Positions 17,576 to 27,645 are shown, counted from the stretch's first letter. The stretch is DNA of 64,000 nucleotides from Candidatus Gastranaerophilales bacterium (GCA_944326615.1 CALVEO010000001.1:1-64000), one strand, 5' to 3'. The notes: a model not told the origin generated them from the sequence alone. Program-made: numbers and translations.

Positions 17576-17752
17576 ACATCCATTATCAGTTTTTTTCGAT
17601 GAAATGCAGAGCGGATTTACTCGATTAAAATGACTTATTCTATTATTAACATGTTCACTTATTCACTTCTGATATATTTATGTAAAATTTGTTCATATTA
17701 CACTAGCAAAAAAATTTTTTCTCATGTATTATTACATTCATAATAAAATTAT

Positions 17753-18622
17753 ATGGATGATATAATGCAAGTATTAATCGAAAAAGAACTAAATTCCGGC
17801 GACAAAATTATGAAGCCCGACTTCAATTCGCGTACCGGACGGGAACTTCTCGCGTTTTATCTTCAAACAAAATTTAAACAAATACTGGCTTATGATAAAA
17901 GATGCGAAAATCCCATTTTTAAAGAAGTAAACCCTACATTTATCTCAAGATTTACTAAACGCCTTATTAACAACCCGGCAAAACGTTTTTTGATTGGTAT
18001 AACAGGCGAATCTGCCTCAGGGAAATCAACAATATGCCGAGAACTTAAAAATATAATAGAACAACTGTCAATGCCTGTTTCTGTTTTAAGTACAGATAAT
18101 TATTTTAATGACATTTCTGCGTTGATAAAAAAATACGGAAGTTTTGATAATCTTACAGATAACGGTTATGACATTGATGCCCCTGAAAGTTTTCAGCTCG
18201 ATTTATTAAAAAGTGATCTTGAGGCACTGGCTCAAGGTTGTACGATTATGGCTCCGAGATATGTCCCCAATGGTACAGGTGTTTCAATTCCATGTTCATT
18301 AAAAATCAGTTCGGATAAAGTTATTGTTGTCGAAGGTATTGCAACAATGTATAAAGATGTAAAAGATGTTTTTGATATAAAAATATATATTGAAACCGAA
18401 AATGATATAAGGCGCGAAAGATTTATAAAACGTGCAAAGGCAGAACGTAACCAAAATGAAGAAAATGCTCTTAAACAGTGGGAATATCTTTTGAAAGCCG
18501 GCGAAAAATATGTTCTGCCCGGACGCGATTTTGCAGATTTTGTAATTGACGGAAATTCAGATTTAAAATATTTTGATCAAATTTTAGAGTATCTTCATAC
18601 AATTACAAATAATTTTCAGTAA
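17753..18622 (+). CDS. uridine kinase-like P-loop kinase
   Basis: A P-loop kinase of the uridine kinase/phosphoribulokinase superfamily. Walker A GITGESASGKSTICRELK is at about residues 82-99, followed by VLSTDNYFNDISAL (substrate-binding Asp and Tyr as in Udk), YDIDAPESFQLDLL and VVEGIATMYKDVKDVFDIKI, with FIKRAKAERNQNEE resembling the Udk lid (RRI.RD). The first 75 residues are an extra N-terminal region of unknown function. Compared with E. coli Udk (213 residues) it is long at 289. The start may be ATG 17753 or ATG 17765; the second has GGA nine bases upstream. Substrate not certain. Confidence 0.75.
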   Translation: MDDIMQVLIEKELNSGDKIMKPDFNSRTGRELLAFYLQTKFKQILAYDKRCENPIFKEVNPTFISRFTKRLINNPAKRFLIGITGESASGKSTICRELKNIIEQLSMPVSVLSTDNYFNDISALIKKYGSFDNLTDNGYDIDAPESFQLDLLKSDLEALAQGCTIMAPRYVPNGTGVSIPCSLKISSDKVIVVEGIATMYKDVKDVFDIKIYIETENDIRRERFIKRAKAERNQNEENALKQWEYLLKAGEKYVLPGRDFADFVIDGNSDLKYFDQILEYLHTITNNFQ

Positions 18623-18713
18623 TGTTAAATAAATATTATATACTTAAGATTCACTTGCTGTGCTGTTTTAACCTTTTTTGTAAAGTTTATATGTCTTAAT
18701 ATTTTTGACTTTT

Positions 18714-18742
18714 TTGCAACTCTTTAAAAAATATGCTATAAT
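18714..18742 (+). promoter_or_regulatory. sigma-70 promoter of the pilus operon
   Basis: TTGCAA (18714-18719), 17-bp spacer, TATAAT (18737-18742), with about 105 bp of leader before the first gene at 18856. Confidence 0.65.
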
Positions 18743-18855
18743 AAAATTAAGTTATTATTTTGTACTAATTTTTAATTAAATACATCAAATAACTGATACG
18801 CTAAAAACTATATTTTATTATAATAAAACAGGATTTAATAAGAAATAGGTGGCAA

Positions 18856-19575
18856 GTGAGTAGAAATTTTATTGACAGATTTTATGAAGAAAACAGCAAA
18901 GACCGCTTTTGGAGCCTTAATAAGAAAATAGGCGCGGGTTTGTTTGTACTATTTCTGACAGTTATTATGATAAATACAACAGGCTGTACGCAAAATGGTG
19001 CAGATACTGCAGGCAGTGAGGAACCTGTAGTTAATATTCCGCAGCCAACAGCGCAGGAAGAGTCTGTTAAAGTCGGAAATGACGGGAAAAATGCAGCGAT
19101 TGCTCCCGATGCTGAAACACCGGCAGAAATGATGCAAGAAGAGGAAGATGCTGCAATGGTGCAAATGTCTGTTGCAGGCATGGGCAGATCAGATCCTTTT
19201 CTCCCGGAAAGTGAGATTGTAGCTAAGCATAAACCAAAATCACAATATGCAGATTTTCTGGCACCTCCGCCGGAATCTATTGTTGTAGATACTACTGCTA
19301 CAGAGGTTATGACAACCAAGGTATCCGGTATTATGTATGATAAACTTAATCCGTCAGCAATCCTTAATATAAGCGGAGCAGATTATCTTGTCAGAACAGG
19401 TGATATTATTAACGGTTATAAAATTTTATCAATCGCTAAGGATACGGTAACTGTTCAGTTTGGTGCAAACGTATATAAAGCAAGCGTTGGTGAATTATTT
19501 ACCGGAGAAGGTATTAATTATAACACTGTTTCTAATTTAGAAAATAAATTCGGGAGCAGAAATAATAAACATTAA
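18856..19575 (+). CDS. PilP/GspC-like lipoprotein of the pilus or secretion apparatus
   Basis: A 239-residue envelope protein. Residues about 23-44 form a hydrophobic segment ending INTTGC, a plausible lipobox. Then comes a long Ala/Pro/Glu-rich periplasmic linker and a C-terminal small beta domain (TTKVSGIMYDKLNPSAILNI, YLVRTGDIINGYKILSI, VYKASVGEL) like the HR domain of PilP or GspC that docks on the secretin. It starts with GTG (GGTGG seven bases upstream) and directly precedes the secretin gene, which supports the role. It is first in a four-gene operon. Confidence 0.62.
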   Translation: MSRNFIDRFYEENSKDRFWSLNKKIGAGLFVLFLTVIMINTTGCTQNGADTAGSEEPVVNIPQPTAQEESVKVGNDGKNAAIAPDAETPAEMMQEEEDAAMVQMSVAGMGRSDPFLPESEIVAKHKPKSQYADFLAPPPESIVVDTTATEVMTTKVSGIMYDKLNPSAILNISGADYLVRTGDIINGYKILSIAKDTVTVQFGANVYKASVGELFTGEGINYNTVSNLENKFGSRNNKH

Positions 19576-19605
19576 ATTCAAGTTAAATAACAAGCAGGAG
19601 CAGAT

Positions 19606-21516
19606 ATGAAAAATAAAATTTCAAAAAAATTTATTGCAAGTCTTTTGTTAGCCTCATTTGTTTTTACAAATAGCGCTATGTCGGCTGTTGCAATGCAGGA
19701 TGCCGGTATTATGCAGTACGGTTTGAGCGATAAACCGGAATTACGGGATAATCAGGAAGATTATTCTTTAAAATTAAAGGGAGATGTTAGTTTTATCAAG
19801 AACAATCCTTCAATCAGTATCAGCTTAAGAGATTCTGATGTCAAACAGGTTTTGAGAATGTTTGCTGATAAGGCCGGTATGAATATTGTTTTTCATAACT
19901 CGGTATCAGGAACCGTTACTCTTGATCTGGTAGATGTTCCTTTGGAAAAAGCATTTGATATGGTTATGGAAATCAACAATTTAAACTATGTTGTTGATGA
20001 TAACACTATTATTATTGCAGGTGCAGGTGCCAGCGGTTTTAATTTCGCAAAACAGGATATGACGCTTGTTCCTGTAAAATATATAAGTGCTGCCGCTCTT
20101 GCAGATTTTTTAAATAAAAATATATATTCAATGAATAAACCCGGACTTTCAGGTTCGGATATTGTTACGACAAATCCTGTAACAAATGAACTAATTGTAT
20201 TCGGAACAAAAACTGATGTTGCGATAGCAAAGAAAATTGTTGAAAAATTTGATAAAAAACCGCAGACTACTGTGTTTAAAGTAAATCATACAACACCTGC
20301 AGAAATGGCTGATATGATTTGTAACATGCTTCTTCCTGCAGCTTCCGGAGCATCAGGTGGTTCGTCATCAGGCGGTGGCGGCGGTGGTGGAGCCGCAAGT
20401 ACTCCTGCAGCTCCTGCTCCTACCTCTTCAGGCGCAGCTACTGGCGGTGCAGCAGGTATAGTTACCGGTTTTGCCGCCGATGGCGGCGGAGGCGGCGGGT
20501 CTTCAGCTATTGCTCTGAATGGCGGTACTGTTGCCTGTACTTTAGACGGACAGCTTAGCGGTTCTGTTTCATCTTTCGGATTGCAGAATTTATCTGTTGC
20601 TTATTATTCACAGCTTGGAACAATAAATGTTATCGGCGGTTCTGAACACCAGATTGAAATGATAAAAGATTTTATTGCCCAAACTGATAAAAAACAGCCG
20701 CAGGCTTATCTTGAAGTTGCAGTTATTGAACTTAATGAATCAGGTTCAAAAATGTTACAGAATAACTGGACTTTCTTGAGTAATGCATTTTCTGCTACAT
20801 TCAGCGGTGATACAACACAGACAGATCCTATGCACCCGATATTTATTAAAGGTAACGGATATGAAGTTTGGGATGTCAGCGGTGATGAACCGGAACTTGT
20901 AAACACTTTAAACAAATTTAACGGACCTGTTAATATTTCGTATGCTATTCAATATGTAGTATCAAACGGAAAAGGGCGTGTCGTTTCCAACCCACGTATA
21001 TTAATAACCAATGGAGAAGAAGCTACAATTGATGTTACTCAGGACTACATTGAATCAACTGAATCGGATCAGAGCGCATATACAGGAGGTACAATTGCAA
21101 CAAGAGACTATAATATCGCAGATGATGCCGGTATTCAAATCTCTATAACACCATTTATAAGCCCTGACGGTTATGTTACTCTTAATATAAAACCTGAATA
21201 TTCTACAATTCTTGAACAGGTTCAAGCAACTGATAGTGTTGGCACATACATTGCTGCTACATTGTTATCACACAGAAATCTTGATTTGAAAAACGTAAGA
21301 ATTAAAGATGGCGAGACGCTGGTTATCGGTGGTATGATAGGCGAACAAGAACATAAAACTATTTCTAAAGTTCCTGTTCTTGGAGATCTTCCTATTGTCG
21401 GAACACTTTTCAGAACAACAAATTCCGAAAAAGAAAAGAACGAAATGGTTATTATGATTACTCCGAAAATCATAACAGATACAGAGGATGCCATTGGAAA
21501 TACCGACACATTATAG
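19606..21516 (+). CDS. secretin (PilQ/GspD family)
   Basis: Outer-membrane gate of a type IV pilus or type II secretion system. After a signal peptide (about 1-29) come a secretin N-terminal domain (SLRDSDVKQVLRMFADKAG ... VDVPLEKAFDMVM), a second N-domain (FKVNHTTPAEMADMICNML), a glycine/alanine-rich loop at about 245-310, and the secretin core: AYLEVAVIELNESGSKML, GRVVSNPRILITNGEEA, TLVIGGMIGEQEHKTISKVP and VLGDLPIVGTLFRTTN. Length 636 is normal. The ATG has AGGAG eight bases upstream. It lies 30 bp after the PilP-like gene. Confidence 0.94.
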   Translation: MKNKISKKFIASLLLASFVFTNSAMSAVAMQDAGIMQYGLSDKPELRDNQEDYSLKLKGDVSFIKNNPSISISLRDSDVKQVLRMFADKAGMNIVFHNSVSGTVTLDLVDVPLEKAFDMVMEINNLNYVVDDNTIIIAGAGASGFNFAKQDMTLVPVKYISAAALADFLNKNIYSMNKPGLSGSDIVTTNPVTNELIVFGTKTDVAIAKKIVEKFDKKPQTTVFKVNHTTPAEMADMICNMLLPAASGASGGSSSGGGGGGGAASTPAAPAPTSSGAATGGAAGIVTGFAADGGGGGGSSAIALNGGTVACTLDGQLSGSVSSFGLQNLSVAYYSQLGTINVIGGSEHQIEMIKDFIAQTDKKQPQAYLEVAVIELNESGSKMLQNNWTFLSNAFSATFSGDTTQTDPMHPIFIKGNGYEVWDVSGDEPELVNTLNKFNGPVNISYAIQYVVSNGKGRVVSNPRILITNGEEATIDVTQDYIESTESDQSAYTGGTIATRDYNIADDAGIQISITPFISPDGYVTLNIKPEYSTILEQVQATDSVGTYIAATLLSHRNLDLKNVRIKDGETLVIGGMIGEQEHKTISKVPVLGDLPIVGTLFRTTNSEKEKNEMVIMITPKIITDTEDAIGNTDTL

Positions 21517-21533
21517 AATAAAATATTACTAAG

Positions 21534-23543
21534 ATGAATGAACTTCTAAACAGGTTAAAAAACAGTGTCAATACCCAGATACTAAATAAAGTCGACAGTG
21601 CACTATTGGAACAATATAAATTTGTTCCAATTAGTGTTAAAGACAATTTTCTGTTTGTTGTTATCAATTCAACATCGGATAAAGACGTTATAAATCTTAA
21701 ATTGAAAGAGTTTTATCCCCAACAGGTAAAATTTATTCAGGTTCCGGATCAGGATTTGTATGATTTAATATCTAATTTAAAACAGGATATGCAAAAAGAC
21801 AGTTCTGATGACGGGACTTCAAAGCAGGTAAGATTAGGAGAGCTGCTTGTACAAAAGGGATATATTAATGATGTACAGCTTCTTCAAGCTCTTGCAGAAA
21901 GCAAACGCCAGAAAATTCCGATTGGTTCAACGTTATTTAAACTCGGTTTTATTACTCTTGATCAGCTAAAAGAAATTCTTCACCTGCAGACAGGATATGA
22001 CCTTGTTACTCCGGAACAGCTTGCGTCGCAGGCTAAATTTATCAAAATACTTCCTGAAGATTTTATCAGGACAAACAAAATTATTCCTATTTCTTCTGAT
22101 GGAAAGACTCTGATTTTAGGTGTTGTTACCCCTGTTAAACCTGATGTTTTAAAAGATATTATTTATTTAACAGGCCAGAACCCCAAACAGCTTTTGATGA
22201 CTCATTATGAGTTTCAAAACTCTTTGAATACTTTTTTCAGTGAACAAAAGAAAGAGACTGAAAAAGTTATTAAAGAAATTGAAAGTGAAGCAGAAGAATT
22301 TGAGGTAGAAGAATCTCTTGCCGACATGGTTGACAAGCAGTTAAAGGATTCTACCGGATCTGTTGCAAAGTTTGTTAACCAGATAATTACTAACGCTATT
22401 GACAATCATGTATCAGATATTCACATAGAGCCGAGACTTTCAGGTTATATCGTCAGATACAGAAAAGACGGTATGCTGCAAAAAGTTCTTGATATTCCGC
22501 CTAAGGTTGAAACGTCCGTTATCGCCCGTTTTAAGGTTCTTTCAAGGATGAATATTGCAGAACACAGACGTCCGCAGGACGGTACTTTTTCAATTAAATA
22601 TAAAAACGGGTCTTATGACTTCCGTATCAATACACTTCCTGTATCTGGCAAAGAAAAGGTTTGTATTCGTGTACTTGCGCCTGCAGTCAGCTTGAATGCC
22701 GAAGATAAGAACATAAAACTTATCGGCGGAACTGAAGAAGATATTGCAAAAATCAAGAATATGGTAAGCTGTCCGAATGGTATTATTCTTACATCCGGTC
22801 CTACAGGATCTGGTAAAACAACGACTCTATATTCTGTATTAAAGAGTTTGAACGATGAAGATGTAAATATTACGACAATTGAAGACCCGATAGAAATTAA
22901 GCTTGAGGGAATTAACCAGTCGCAGGTTAATGCTAAAGCAGGTATTACATTTGCGGCTTGTATGCGTGCGATATTAAGACAGGACCCTGATATTATTCTT
23001 GTTGGTGAAATTCGTGATTACGAAACTCTGGAAATTGCAATTTCAGCAGCATTAACAGGCCACCTTGTATTAAGTACTGTTCACACAAACTCTGCTGCCG
23101 CAACCGTTACACGTTTAATTGAAATGGGTGCTAAAGATTATCTGGTATCTTCTACGCTTTCCGGCGTTATTGCACAGCGTCTTGTCAGACGTCTCTGTGA
23201 TGACTGCAAGGAAGAATATTTTGCAACTCATGATGAGGCAAGACAAATTCTTGCAAGTGAAGAAGAAATCCAGGATTTTATGAAAAAGCCTATATACAGA
23301 GCAAAAGGATGCGCAAAATGTGATTTCACCGGCTACAAAGGCAGACTTGGCGTTTATGAAATCATGAGTATTACAAAAGAAATTAAAAGGCTTGTAGCTA
23401 TGGGGGCTCATGATTTGGAAATTGAAGAAGCTGCTGTTAAAAATGGTATGAGAACATTGCACCAGTCCTGTCTTGCCCATATACTTGCAGGAATGACTAC
23501 AATCGATGAATTCGTAAGAGTTCTGGGTGTGGTTAACGAATAG
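21534..23543 (+). CDS. pilB: type IV pilus/type II secretion assembly ATPase PilB/GspE
   Basis: Cytoplasmic hexameric motor that powers pilin assembly. The order is: N-terminal MshEN-like domain (VRLGELLVQKGYINDVQLLQ), N2 domain with VSDIHIEPRLSGYIVRYRKD, Walker A SGPTGSGKTTTLYSVL at about residue 422, the Asp box (TTIEDPIEIKLEGINQSQVN), Walker B LRQDPDIILVGEIRDYETLE, the His box LTGHLVLSTVHTNSAA, and a CDDC...CAKC zinc-binding element. At 669 residues it is larger than average but typical for PilB. It lies 18 bp after the secretin gene. No PilT retraction ATPase is in this window. Confidence 0.95.
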   Translation: MNELLNRLKNSVNTQILNKVDSALLEQYKFVPISVKDNFLFVVINSTSDKDVINLKLKEFYPQQVKFIQVPDQDLYDLISNLKQDMQKDSSDDGTSKQVRLGELLVQKGYINDVQLLQALAESKRQKIPIGSTLFKLGFITLDQLKEILHLQTGYDLVTPEQLASQAKFIKILPEDFIRTNKIIPISSDGKTLILGVVTPVKPDVLKDIIYLTGQNPKQLLMTHYEFQNSLNTFFSEQKKETEKVIKEIESEAEEFEVEESLADMVDKQLKDSTGSVAKFVNQIITNAIDNHVSDIHIEPRLSGYIVRYRKDGMLQKVLDIPPKVETSVIARFKVLSRMNIAEHRRPQDGTFSIKYKNGSYDFRINTLPVSGKEKVCIRVLAPAVSLNAEDKNIKLIGGTEEDIAKIKNMVSCPNGIILTSGPTGSGKTTTLYSVLKSLNDEDVNITTIEDPIEIKLEGINQSQVNAKAGITFAACMRAILRQDPDIILVGEIRDYETLEIAISAALTGHLVLSTVHTNSAAATVTRLIEMGAKDYLVSSTLSGVIAQRLVRRLCDDCKEEYFATHDEARQILASEEEIQDFMKKPIYRAKGCAKCDFTGYKGRLGVYEIMSITKEIKRLVAMGAHDLEIEEAAVKNGMRTLHQSCLAHILAGMTTIDEFVRVLGVVNE

Positions 23544-23551
23544 GAGAGATT

Positions 23552-24778
23552 ATGACAATATATAATTACATTGCACTTAAAAATAATAAAGATATTGTAA
23601 AAGGAAAGGTTGACGCCGCTGATTTAAGAGAAGCGCGTGAAAGCATCCGTAAACTCGGTTTTATTCCTACTAAAGTTTATGAGGAAAAAGCTAAGGGCGG
23701 TGATAAGGACGGTAATGCCGTAAAAGTCAAAGGCGGCAAAGTTCAGAAACTAGGTCTTCAGGATCGTATTGATTTTACATCTACTTTGCAGATTTTAGCA
23801 CAATCCGGTATTCCTATCATAGAATCTTTAATGTTTATTGAAAATGATGCTGCAAAATTAAAGGTCAGACTTGTTGCAAAAGAATTAAGGCGTCAGATTA
23901 TGGCCGGTGCAACGTTTGCTGATACTGTTGCAAAATATCCTGATCAATTCGGGCAGATTTATATAGGTCTTGTAAAAGCCGGTGAAGATTCCGGTGAACT
24001 TGAAAAGACATTACAACGTTTATTAGAACTTTTAAATAAAGAAGCCAACATTAGAGGTAAGGTTATAGGTACATTGATGTATCCGATGTTTGTAATTGTT
24101 CTGGCTATTATCATTGTACTTGTAATGTTAATGTTTGTATTCCCGGTATTTAAAGAAATGTTTGACGGTATGGGTAAAGAGCTCCCCTGGATTACTGCAA
24201 CATTGATGGCAGCAGGTGTTTTTCTTAAGACTTACTGGTTTTTTGTCCCGATTATTTTGGGTTCTATTTTCGGGTTCTGTACTTTCCTTATGAAATGGCA
24301 GCCCAGTAAAAGAAAAATTGATGAATACGTATTAAAAGTTCCTCTGCTTTCAGATTTAATTCAATTTTCAAACTTTGCAAACTTTGTTGCGGTTATGCAG
24401 GTTGCATATGACGCCGGTGTTCCGATTGTTGAATGTTTGTATCTGGCAAACGTTACGCTTACAAACCATACGCTTAAGACTAAAGTTGAAACAGCTACAT
24501 TAAAAGTCCAGCAGGGGCAGCATCTTTCTATAGCGTTAAGATCAACACGTGTTATGCCTAAAATGATTTTATTTATGATTGCAACAGGTGAGCAGTCAGG
24601 TCGTTTGGGTGATATGCTTTTACAGGCAACAAATTATATTGATAAAAAGCTGGATACAATTATTGATACAATGACAAAAATGATTGAGCCGATAATGCTT
24701 ATCGTAATCGGTAGTATTGTATTAACTCTGGCTTTAGCATTATACTTACCGTTGTTCAATTCTTATATGACAGATTAG
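23552..24778 (+). CDS. pilC: type IV pilus/type II secretion inner-membrane platform PilC/GspF
   Basis: Polytopic platform protein through which PilB drives pilin assembly. It has two homologous GspF domains: DRIDFTSTLQILAQSGIPII with LVKAGEDSGELEKTL, and FANFVAVMQVAYDAGVPIVE with MIATGEQSGRLGDMLLQ, each followed by hydrophobic helices. The two paired 'GE.SG.L' motifs are diagnostic. The N-terminal residues (YNYIALKNNKDIVKGKVDA) are the usual start. 408 residues is full length; it lies 9 bp after pilB with GGAGAG as ribosome-binding site. Confidence 0.95.
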   Translation: MTIYNYIALKNNKDIVKGKVDAADLREARESIRKLGFIPTKVYEEKAKGGDKDGNAVKVKGGKVQKLGLQDRIDFTSTLQILAQSGIPIIESLMFIENDAAKLKVRLVAKELRRQIMAGATFADTVAKYPDQFGQIYIGLVKAGEDSGELEKTLQRLLELLNKEANIRGKVIGTLMYPMFVIVLAIIIVLVMLMFVFPVFKEMFDGMGKELPWITATLMAAGVFLKTYWFFVPIILGSIFGFCTFLMKWQPSKRKIDEYVLKVPLLSDLIQFSNFANFVAVMQVAYDAGVPIVECLYLANVTLTNHTLKTKVETATLKVQQGQHLSIALRSTRVMPKMILFMIATGEQSGRLGDMLLQATNYIDKKLDTIIDTMTKMIEPIMLIVIGSIVLTLALALYLPLFNSYMTD

Positions 24779-24796
24779 TAAAAATAAGGTTTTCAA

Positions 24797-25609
24797 GTGA
24801 AAAAAACTTATGTAATTACAGGTTCAACATCAGGTATAGGGCATGCTTTGCTCAAGGCTTTTGTAAATGACAATACCGTTTTTGCAGGCTACCGCAATGA
24901 AAAATATGCCTCTGTACTTGAGAAAACCGGTGCAATACCTTTCTATATTGATATGGAAAGAAAAGATACCGTTGCACAGGCAGCAGCTTTTATTAAATCC
25001 AAAACTGACAAAATTGATACGCTTATAAATGTTGCAGGATGTGTTGTTGCAGGTGTGATGGAGAAAATTCCTGTTGACAGTGTAAGAAAACAGTTTGAGG
25101 TTAATACTTTTTCACATCTTGATTTTACACAGAGGCTTCTGACTTTGCTGAATGATGGTAAGGTTATTAATATAAGTTCAATGTCAAGTTTTGGTATTTT
25201 CCCTTTTGTGGCGCCTTATTGTGCATCTAAAAGGGCTCTGGATATCTTATTTAATGCTATGTCAGTTGAGAGCGGGCTGAAAGTCGTTTCTGTTAAACCG
25301 GGTGTTATAGCTACTCCTTTATGGGATAAATCCGTAGAATTAAACAAGGATGCAATAAAGAATTGTAGCGGCTACGATAAAGAAATGAAATACATGGTAG
25401 CAAACGCTCGCAAAAACGGAAAAGAAGGTTTGAACGTCAATAAAGTTGTTGATTTAATCGTTAAAATTGACAGCATGCAAAATCCAAAGCCTTCTTATAC
25501 TGTAGGTTATGATGCAAAAGTCGCTGAAATTGTATCAAAACTTCCGCAAAGCTTAATAAATACTTTAATAAAACAGGGTATAAAAACTAAGATTTCTTCC
25601 GTAAAATAA
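24797..25609 (+). CDS. short-chain dehydrogenase/reductase
   Basis: NAD(P)-binding SDR with TGSTSGIGHALL at the N-terminus, NVAGCVVAG (a variant of the NNAG motif), the catalytic serine region VINISSMSSFGIF and active-site YCASK. VKPGVIATPLW follows. The C-terminal part is longer than in simple SDRs (270 residues), resembling retinol-dehydrogenase-type members. GTG start 19 bp after pilC, so it may be co-transcribed with the pilus genes, though no functional link is evident. Substrate unknown. Confidence 0.87.
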   Translation: MKKTYVITGSTSGIGHALLKAFVNDNTVFAGYRNEKYASVLEKTGAIPFYIDMERKDTVAQAAAFIKSKTDKIDTLINVAGCVVAGVMEKIPVDSVRKQFEVNTFSHLDFTQRLLTLLNDGKVINISSMSSFGIFPFVAPYCASKRALDILFNAMSVESGLKVVSVKPGVIATPLWDKSVELNKDAIKNCSGYDKEMKYMVANARKNGKEGLNVNKVVDLIVKIDSMQNPKPSYTVGYDAKVAEIVSKLPQSLINTLIKQGIKTKISSVK

Positions 25610-25823
25610 TTTCGTAGTTTAGAATATCTAAAATTTCTGCAAGCTCTGATACGCGGAATGTTTTGTTGCGGAGCTTGTTACCAAGATTTCCGATACTGTC
25701 GGTTTTATTATATTTTATATTAACTTCGTCTTTAAGCTTTGACATTGTAATACCTTGTAGTGCTGCAAGGTATTTAATTTGTTCTTTTAAATTATCAGTT
25801 TCAAGCCTGTATTCATTTTCCAT
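25587..25823 (-). CDS. small HTH-like protein next to a pilin remnant
   Basis: A 78-residue protein: LKEQIKYLAALQGITMSKLK, a middle NKTDSIGNLGNKLRNKTFRV and SELAEILDILNYEIIL. The layout (helix, 'T.SKL', 'S...L.NKLRN.T.R.SE...I..IL.Y.I') is that of a compact lambda-repressor-like domain and resembles the 74-residue protein at 56.9 kb (LISHKLASESLRYSEMKLIC, ILGYRIYI). It overlaps the 3' end of the SDR gene by 23 bp and lies divergent to the truncated pilin. I infer that it once controlled that pilin gene. No Shine-Dalgarno site is visible. Confidence 0.65.
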   Translation of the reverse strand: MENEYRLETDNLKEQIKYLAALQGITMSKLKDEVNIKYNKTDSIGNLGNKLRNKTFRVSELAEILDILNYEIILRKKS

Positions 25824-25863
25824 TTAATAATAATACTATTTAATGTAAAAAAATTAAGTTATA

Positions 25864-26288
25864 ATGAAAACTTGGAATTTTTGCGGCAATATTTTTTGCC
25901 TTATTTAAAATATACAAGATATGATAATTGTTACGAAAATGCTGTTTGCGTTTACATGGCAGGAAGCGGTATGTTTGCTTTTCGTTATGACGAAAATGGA
26001 GGAGATTTTTTCTACTTTGTAAATGGTAAACCGGAATTGAATACACGTAATGCTTTTTCATTTCAGTTTAATAAAATAAGCGGGAATGCTATCTCGGGAA
26101 ATGCATTAGAATGGCGAAATGTAAAAACTGCGGTTGAACCTTACGTCTTTGAATGGAACGGTCGTTATGAGGATCTTACGAACAATTCAAGAAGGGGGTG
26201 TCGAAAAGAAAATCAGATCAGCGGAACATATTGTACAAAACTTATTCAGTTAAATGATTGGAAGATAACAAAGGATTATCCATGGTAA
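25864..26288 (+). pseudogene. 5'-truncated type IV pilin-like gene
   Basis: An open frame to TAA 26288 carries the C-terminal half of a family pilin: FLRQYFLPYLKY, a variable middle, VEPYVFEWNGRYEDLTNNSR and the C-terminal TYCTKLIQLNDWKITKDYPW. The entire FTLAEV helix and about the first 60-70 codons are absent. An ATG at 25864 survives but is out of frame and stops after 14 codons. A deletion has evidently fused the start region to the middle. As it stands it cannot make an exportable pilin. Confidence 0.78.
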
Positions 26289-26340
26289 TGATTACAAAAT
26301 AATTTATTCATGCTAAAGTGGTTGCAAAGAGGTAAATTGT

Positions 26341-27645
26341 ATGAAAATAGCTTTGTTAAATCATGGATGTGCGAAAAATTTGGTTGATAGCGAACTTATG
26401 CTCGGACTTCTTGCGCAGAGAGGACATCAGGTTACACTGGATGAGAAAGACGCTGATATTGTTGTCGTTAATACCTGCTCATTTATTCATGATGCTGAAA
26501 AAGAATCTGTACAGGCTATTTTACAGCTTGTTAATGATGGTAAAAAAGTTATTGTTACAGGATGCCTGCCTCAAAAATACAAAGGAGAACTTAAAAAAGC
26601 TATCCCTGAAATTTCAGGCATGATTGGAACTTCCGATATAAAAGAAATTGTCGAAGTTGTTGAACATGTTGCAAATGATAAAAAATATGTTGAACATGTA
26701 TCAGAAAAGCCTGAATATATTTACCCCGAAAATATAGAACGCCAGCAAATAACAGTAGGTGCAAGCTCTTATATAAAAATTGCAGACGGATGTAATTACC
26801 ATTGCGGTTACTGTATTATCCCGCAATTGAGAGGAGAATATCATTCAAGAACAATTGAAAATATTTTAGATGAAGCAAAAGACCTTGTGGCTAAAGGCGT
26901 AACGGAAATTGATTTAATCGCACAGGATACTACAAGCTACGGCATCGATTTATACGGTAAACAGTCATTGCCTCAGCTTCTTGAAGAATTGAATAAAATT
27001 GAAGGACTCGGCTGGATCAGGATTATGTATGCATACCCTTCACAGATGTCTGATGAATTGATTGAGGCAATTGCAAAACTTGATAAGGTCGCAAAATATA
27101 TTGATCTTCCTCTCCAGCATTGCAATGCTGAAATTCTAAAAGCAATGAGAAGACCTGTAATGGATTATGAAGCACTTATAAAAAAAATAAGAGAAAAAAT
27201 TCCAAATGTTGCAATAAGGACAGCATTTATTGTCGGGTATCCGGGAGAAACTGATGAGCAGTTTAATGAGTTATATGAATTTGTAAAACGCGTAAGATTT
27301 GACAAAATGGGTGTCTTTGAATATTCCAGAGAAAAAAATACTGTTTCTTATTCAATGACAGAACAGGTTTCGGCTAAAATAAAAAAACAGAGACATAAAA
27401 AATTAATGACTTTACAGCAAAAAATTTCACGAGAAATAAACGAATCTTATGTCGGAAAAACTATTCCATGTATTGTGGAAGGTTATACAGATGACGGGAT
27501 TGTTTTGATGCGCTCTGAACATGACGCCCCGGAAATTGATGGTATGGTTTACGCATCCTCTGAAAAGCCGGTTGTGCCGGGAGATATTGAAAATGTTTTG
27601 ATTGAACGTGCCGATGAGTATGATTTATTCGGCATTTTACAATAA
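26341..27645 (+). CDS. rimO: ribosomal protein S12 methylthiotransferase RimO
   Basis: Radical-SAM enzyme that methylthiolates Asp-89 of ribosomal protein S12. The N-terminal UPF0004 domain has Cys10, Cys46 and Cys75 (LNHGCAKNLVDSE; VVVNTCSFIHDAEKES; VTGCLPQKY) for one 4Fe-4S cluster, and GCNYHCGYCIIPQLRG has the radical-SAM cysteines C151, C155 and C158. The IDLPLQHCNAEILKAMRR segment and a C-terminal TRAM domain (GKTIPCIVEGYTDDG) complete it. The LNHGCAKNLVDSE start is RimO-specific as opposed to MiaB. 434 residues, full length. Confidence 0.93.
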   Translation: MKIALLNHGCAKNLVDSELMLGLLAQRGHQVTLDEKDADIVVVNTCSFIHDAEKESVQAILQLVNDGKKVIVTGCLPQKYKGELKKAIPEISGMIGTSDIKEIVEVVEHVANDKKYVEHVSEKPEYIYPENIERQQITVGASSYIKIADGCNYHCGYCIIPQLRGEYHSRTIENILDEAKDLVAKGVTEIDLIAQDTTSYGIDLYGKQSLPQLLEELNKIEGLGWIRIMYAYPSQMSDELIEAIAKLDKVAKYIDLPLQHCNAEILKAMRRPVMDYEALIKKIREKIPNVAIRTAFIVGYPGETDEQFNELYEFVKRVRFDKMGVFEYSREKNTVSYSMTEQVSAKIKKQRHKKLMTLQQKISREINESYVGKTIPCIVEGYTDDGIVLMRSEHDAPEIDGMVYASSEKPVVPGDIENVLIERADEYDLFGILQ

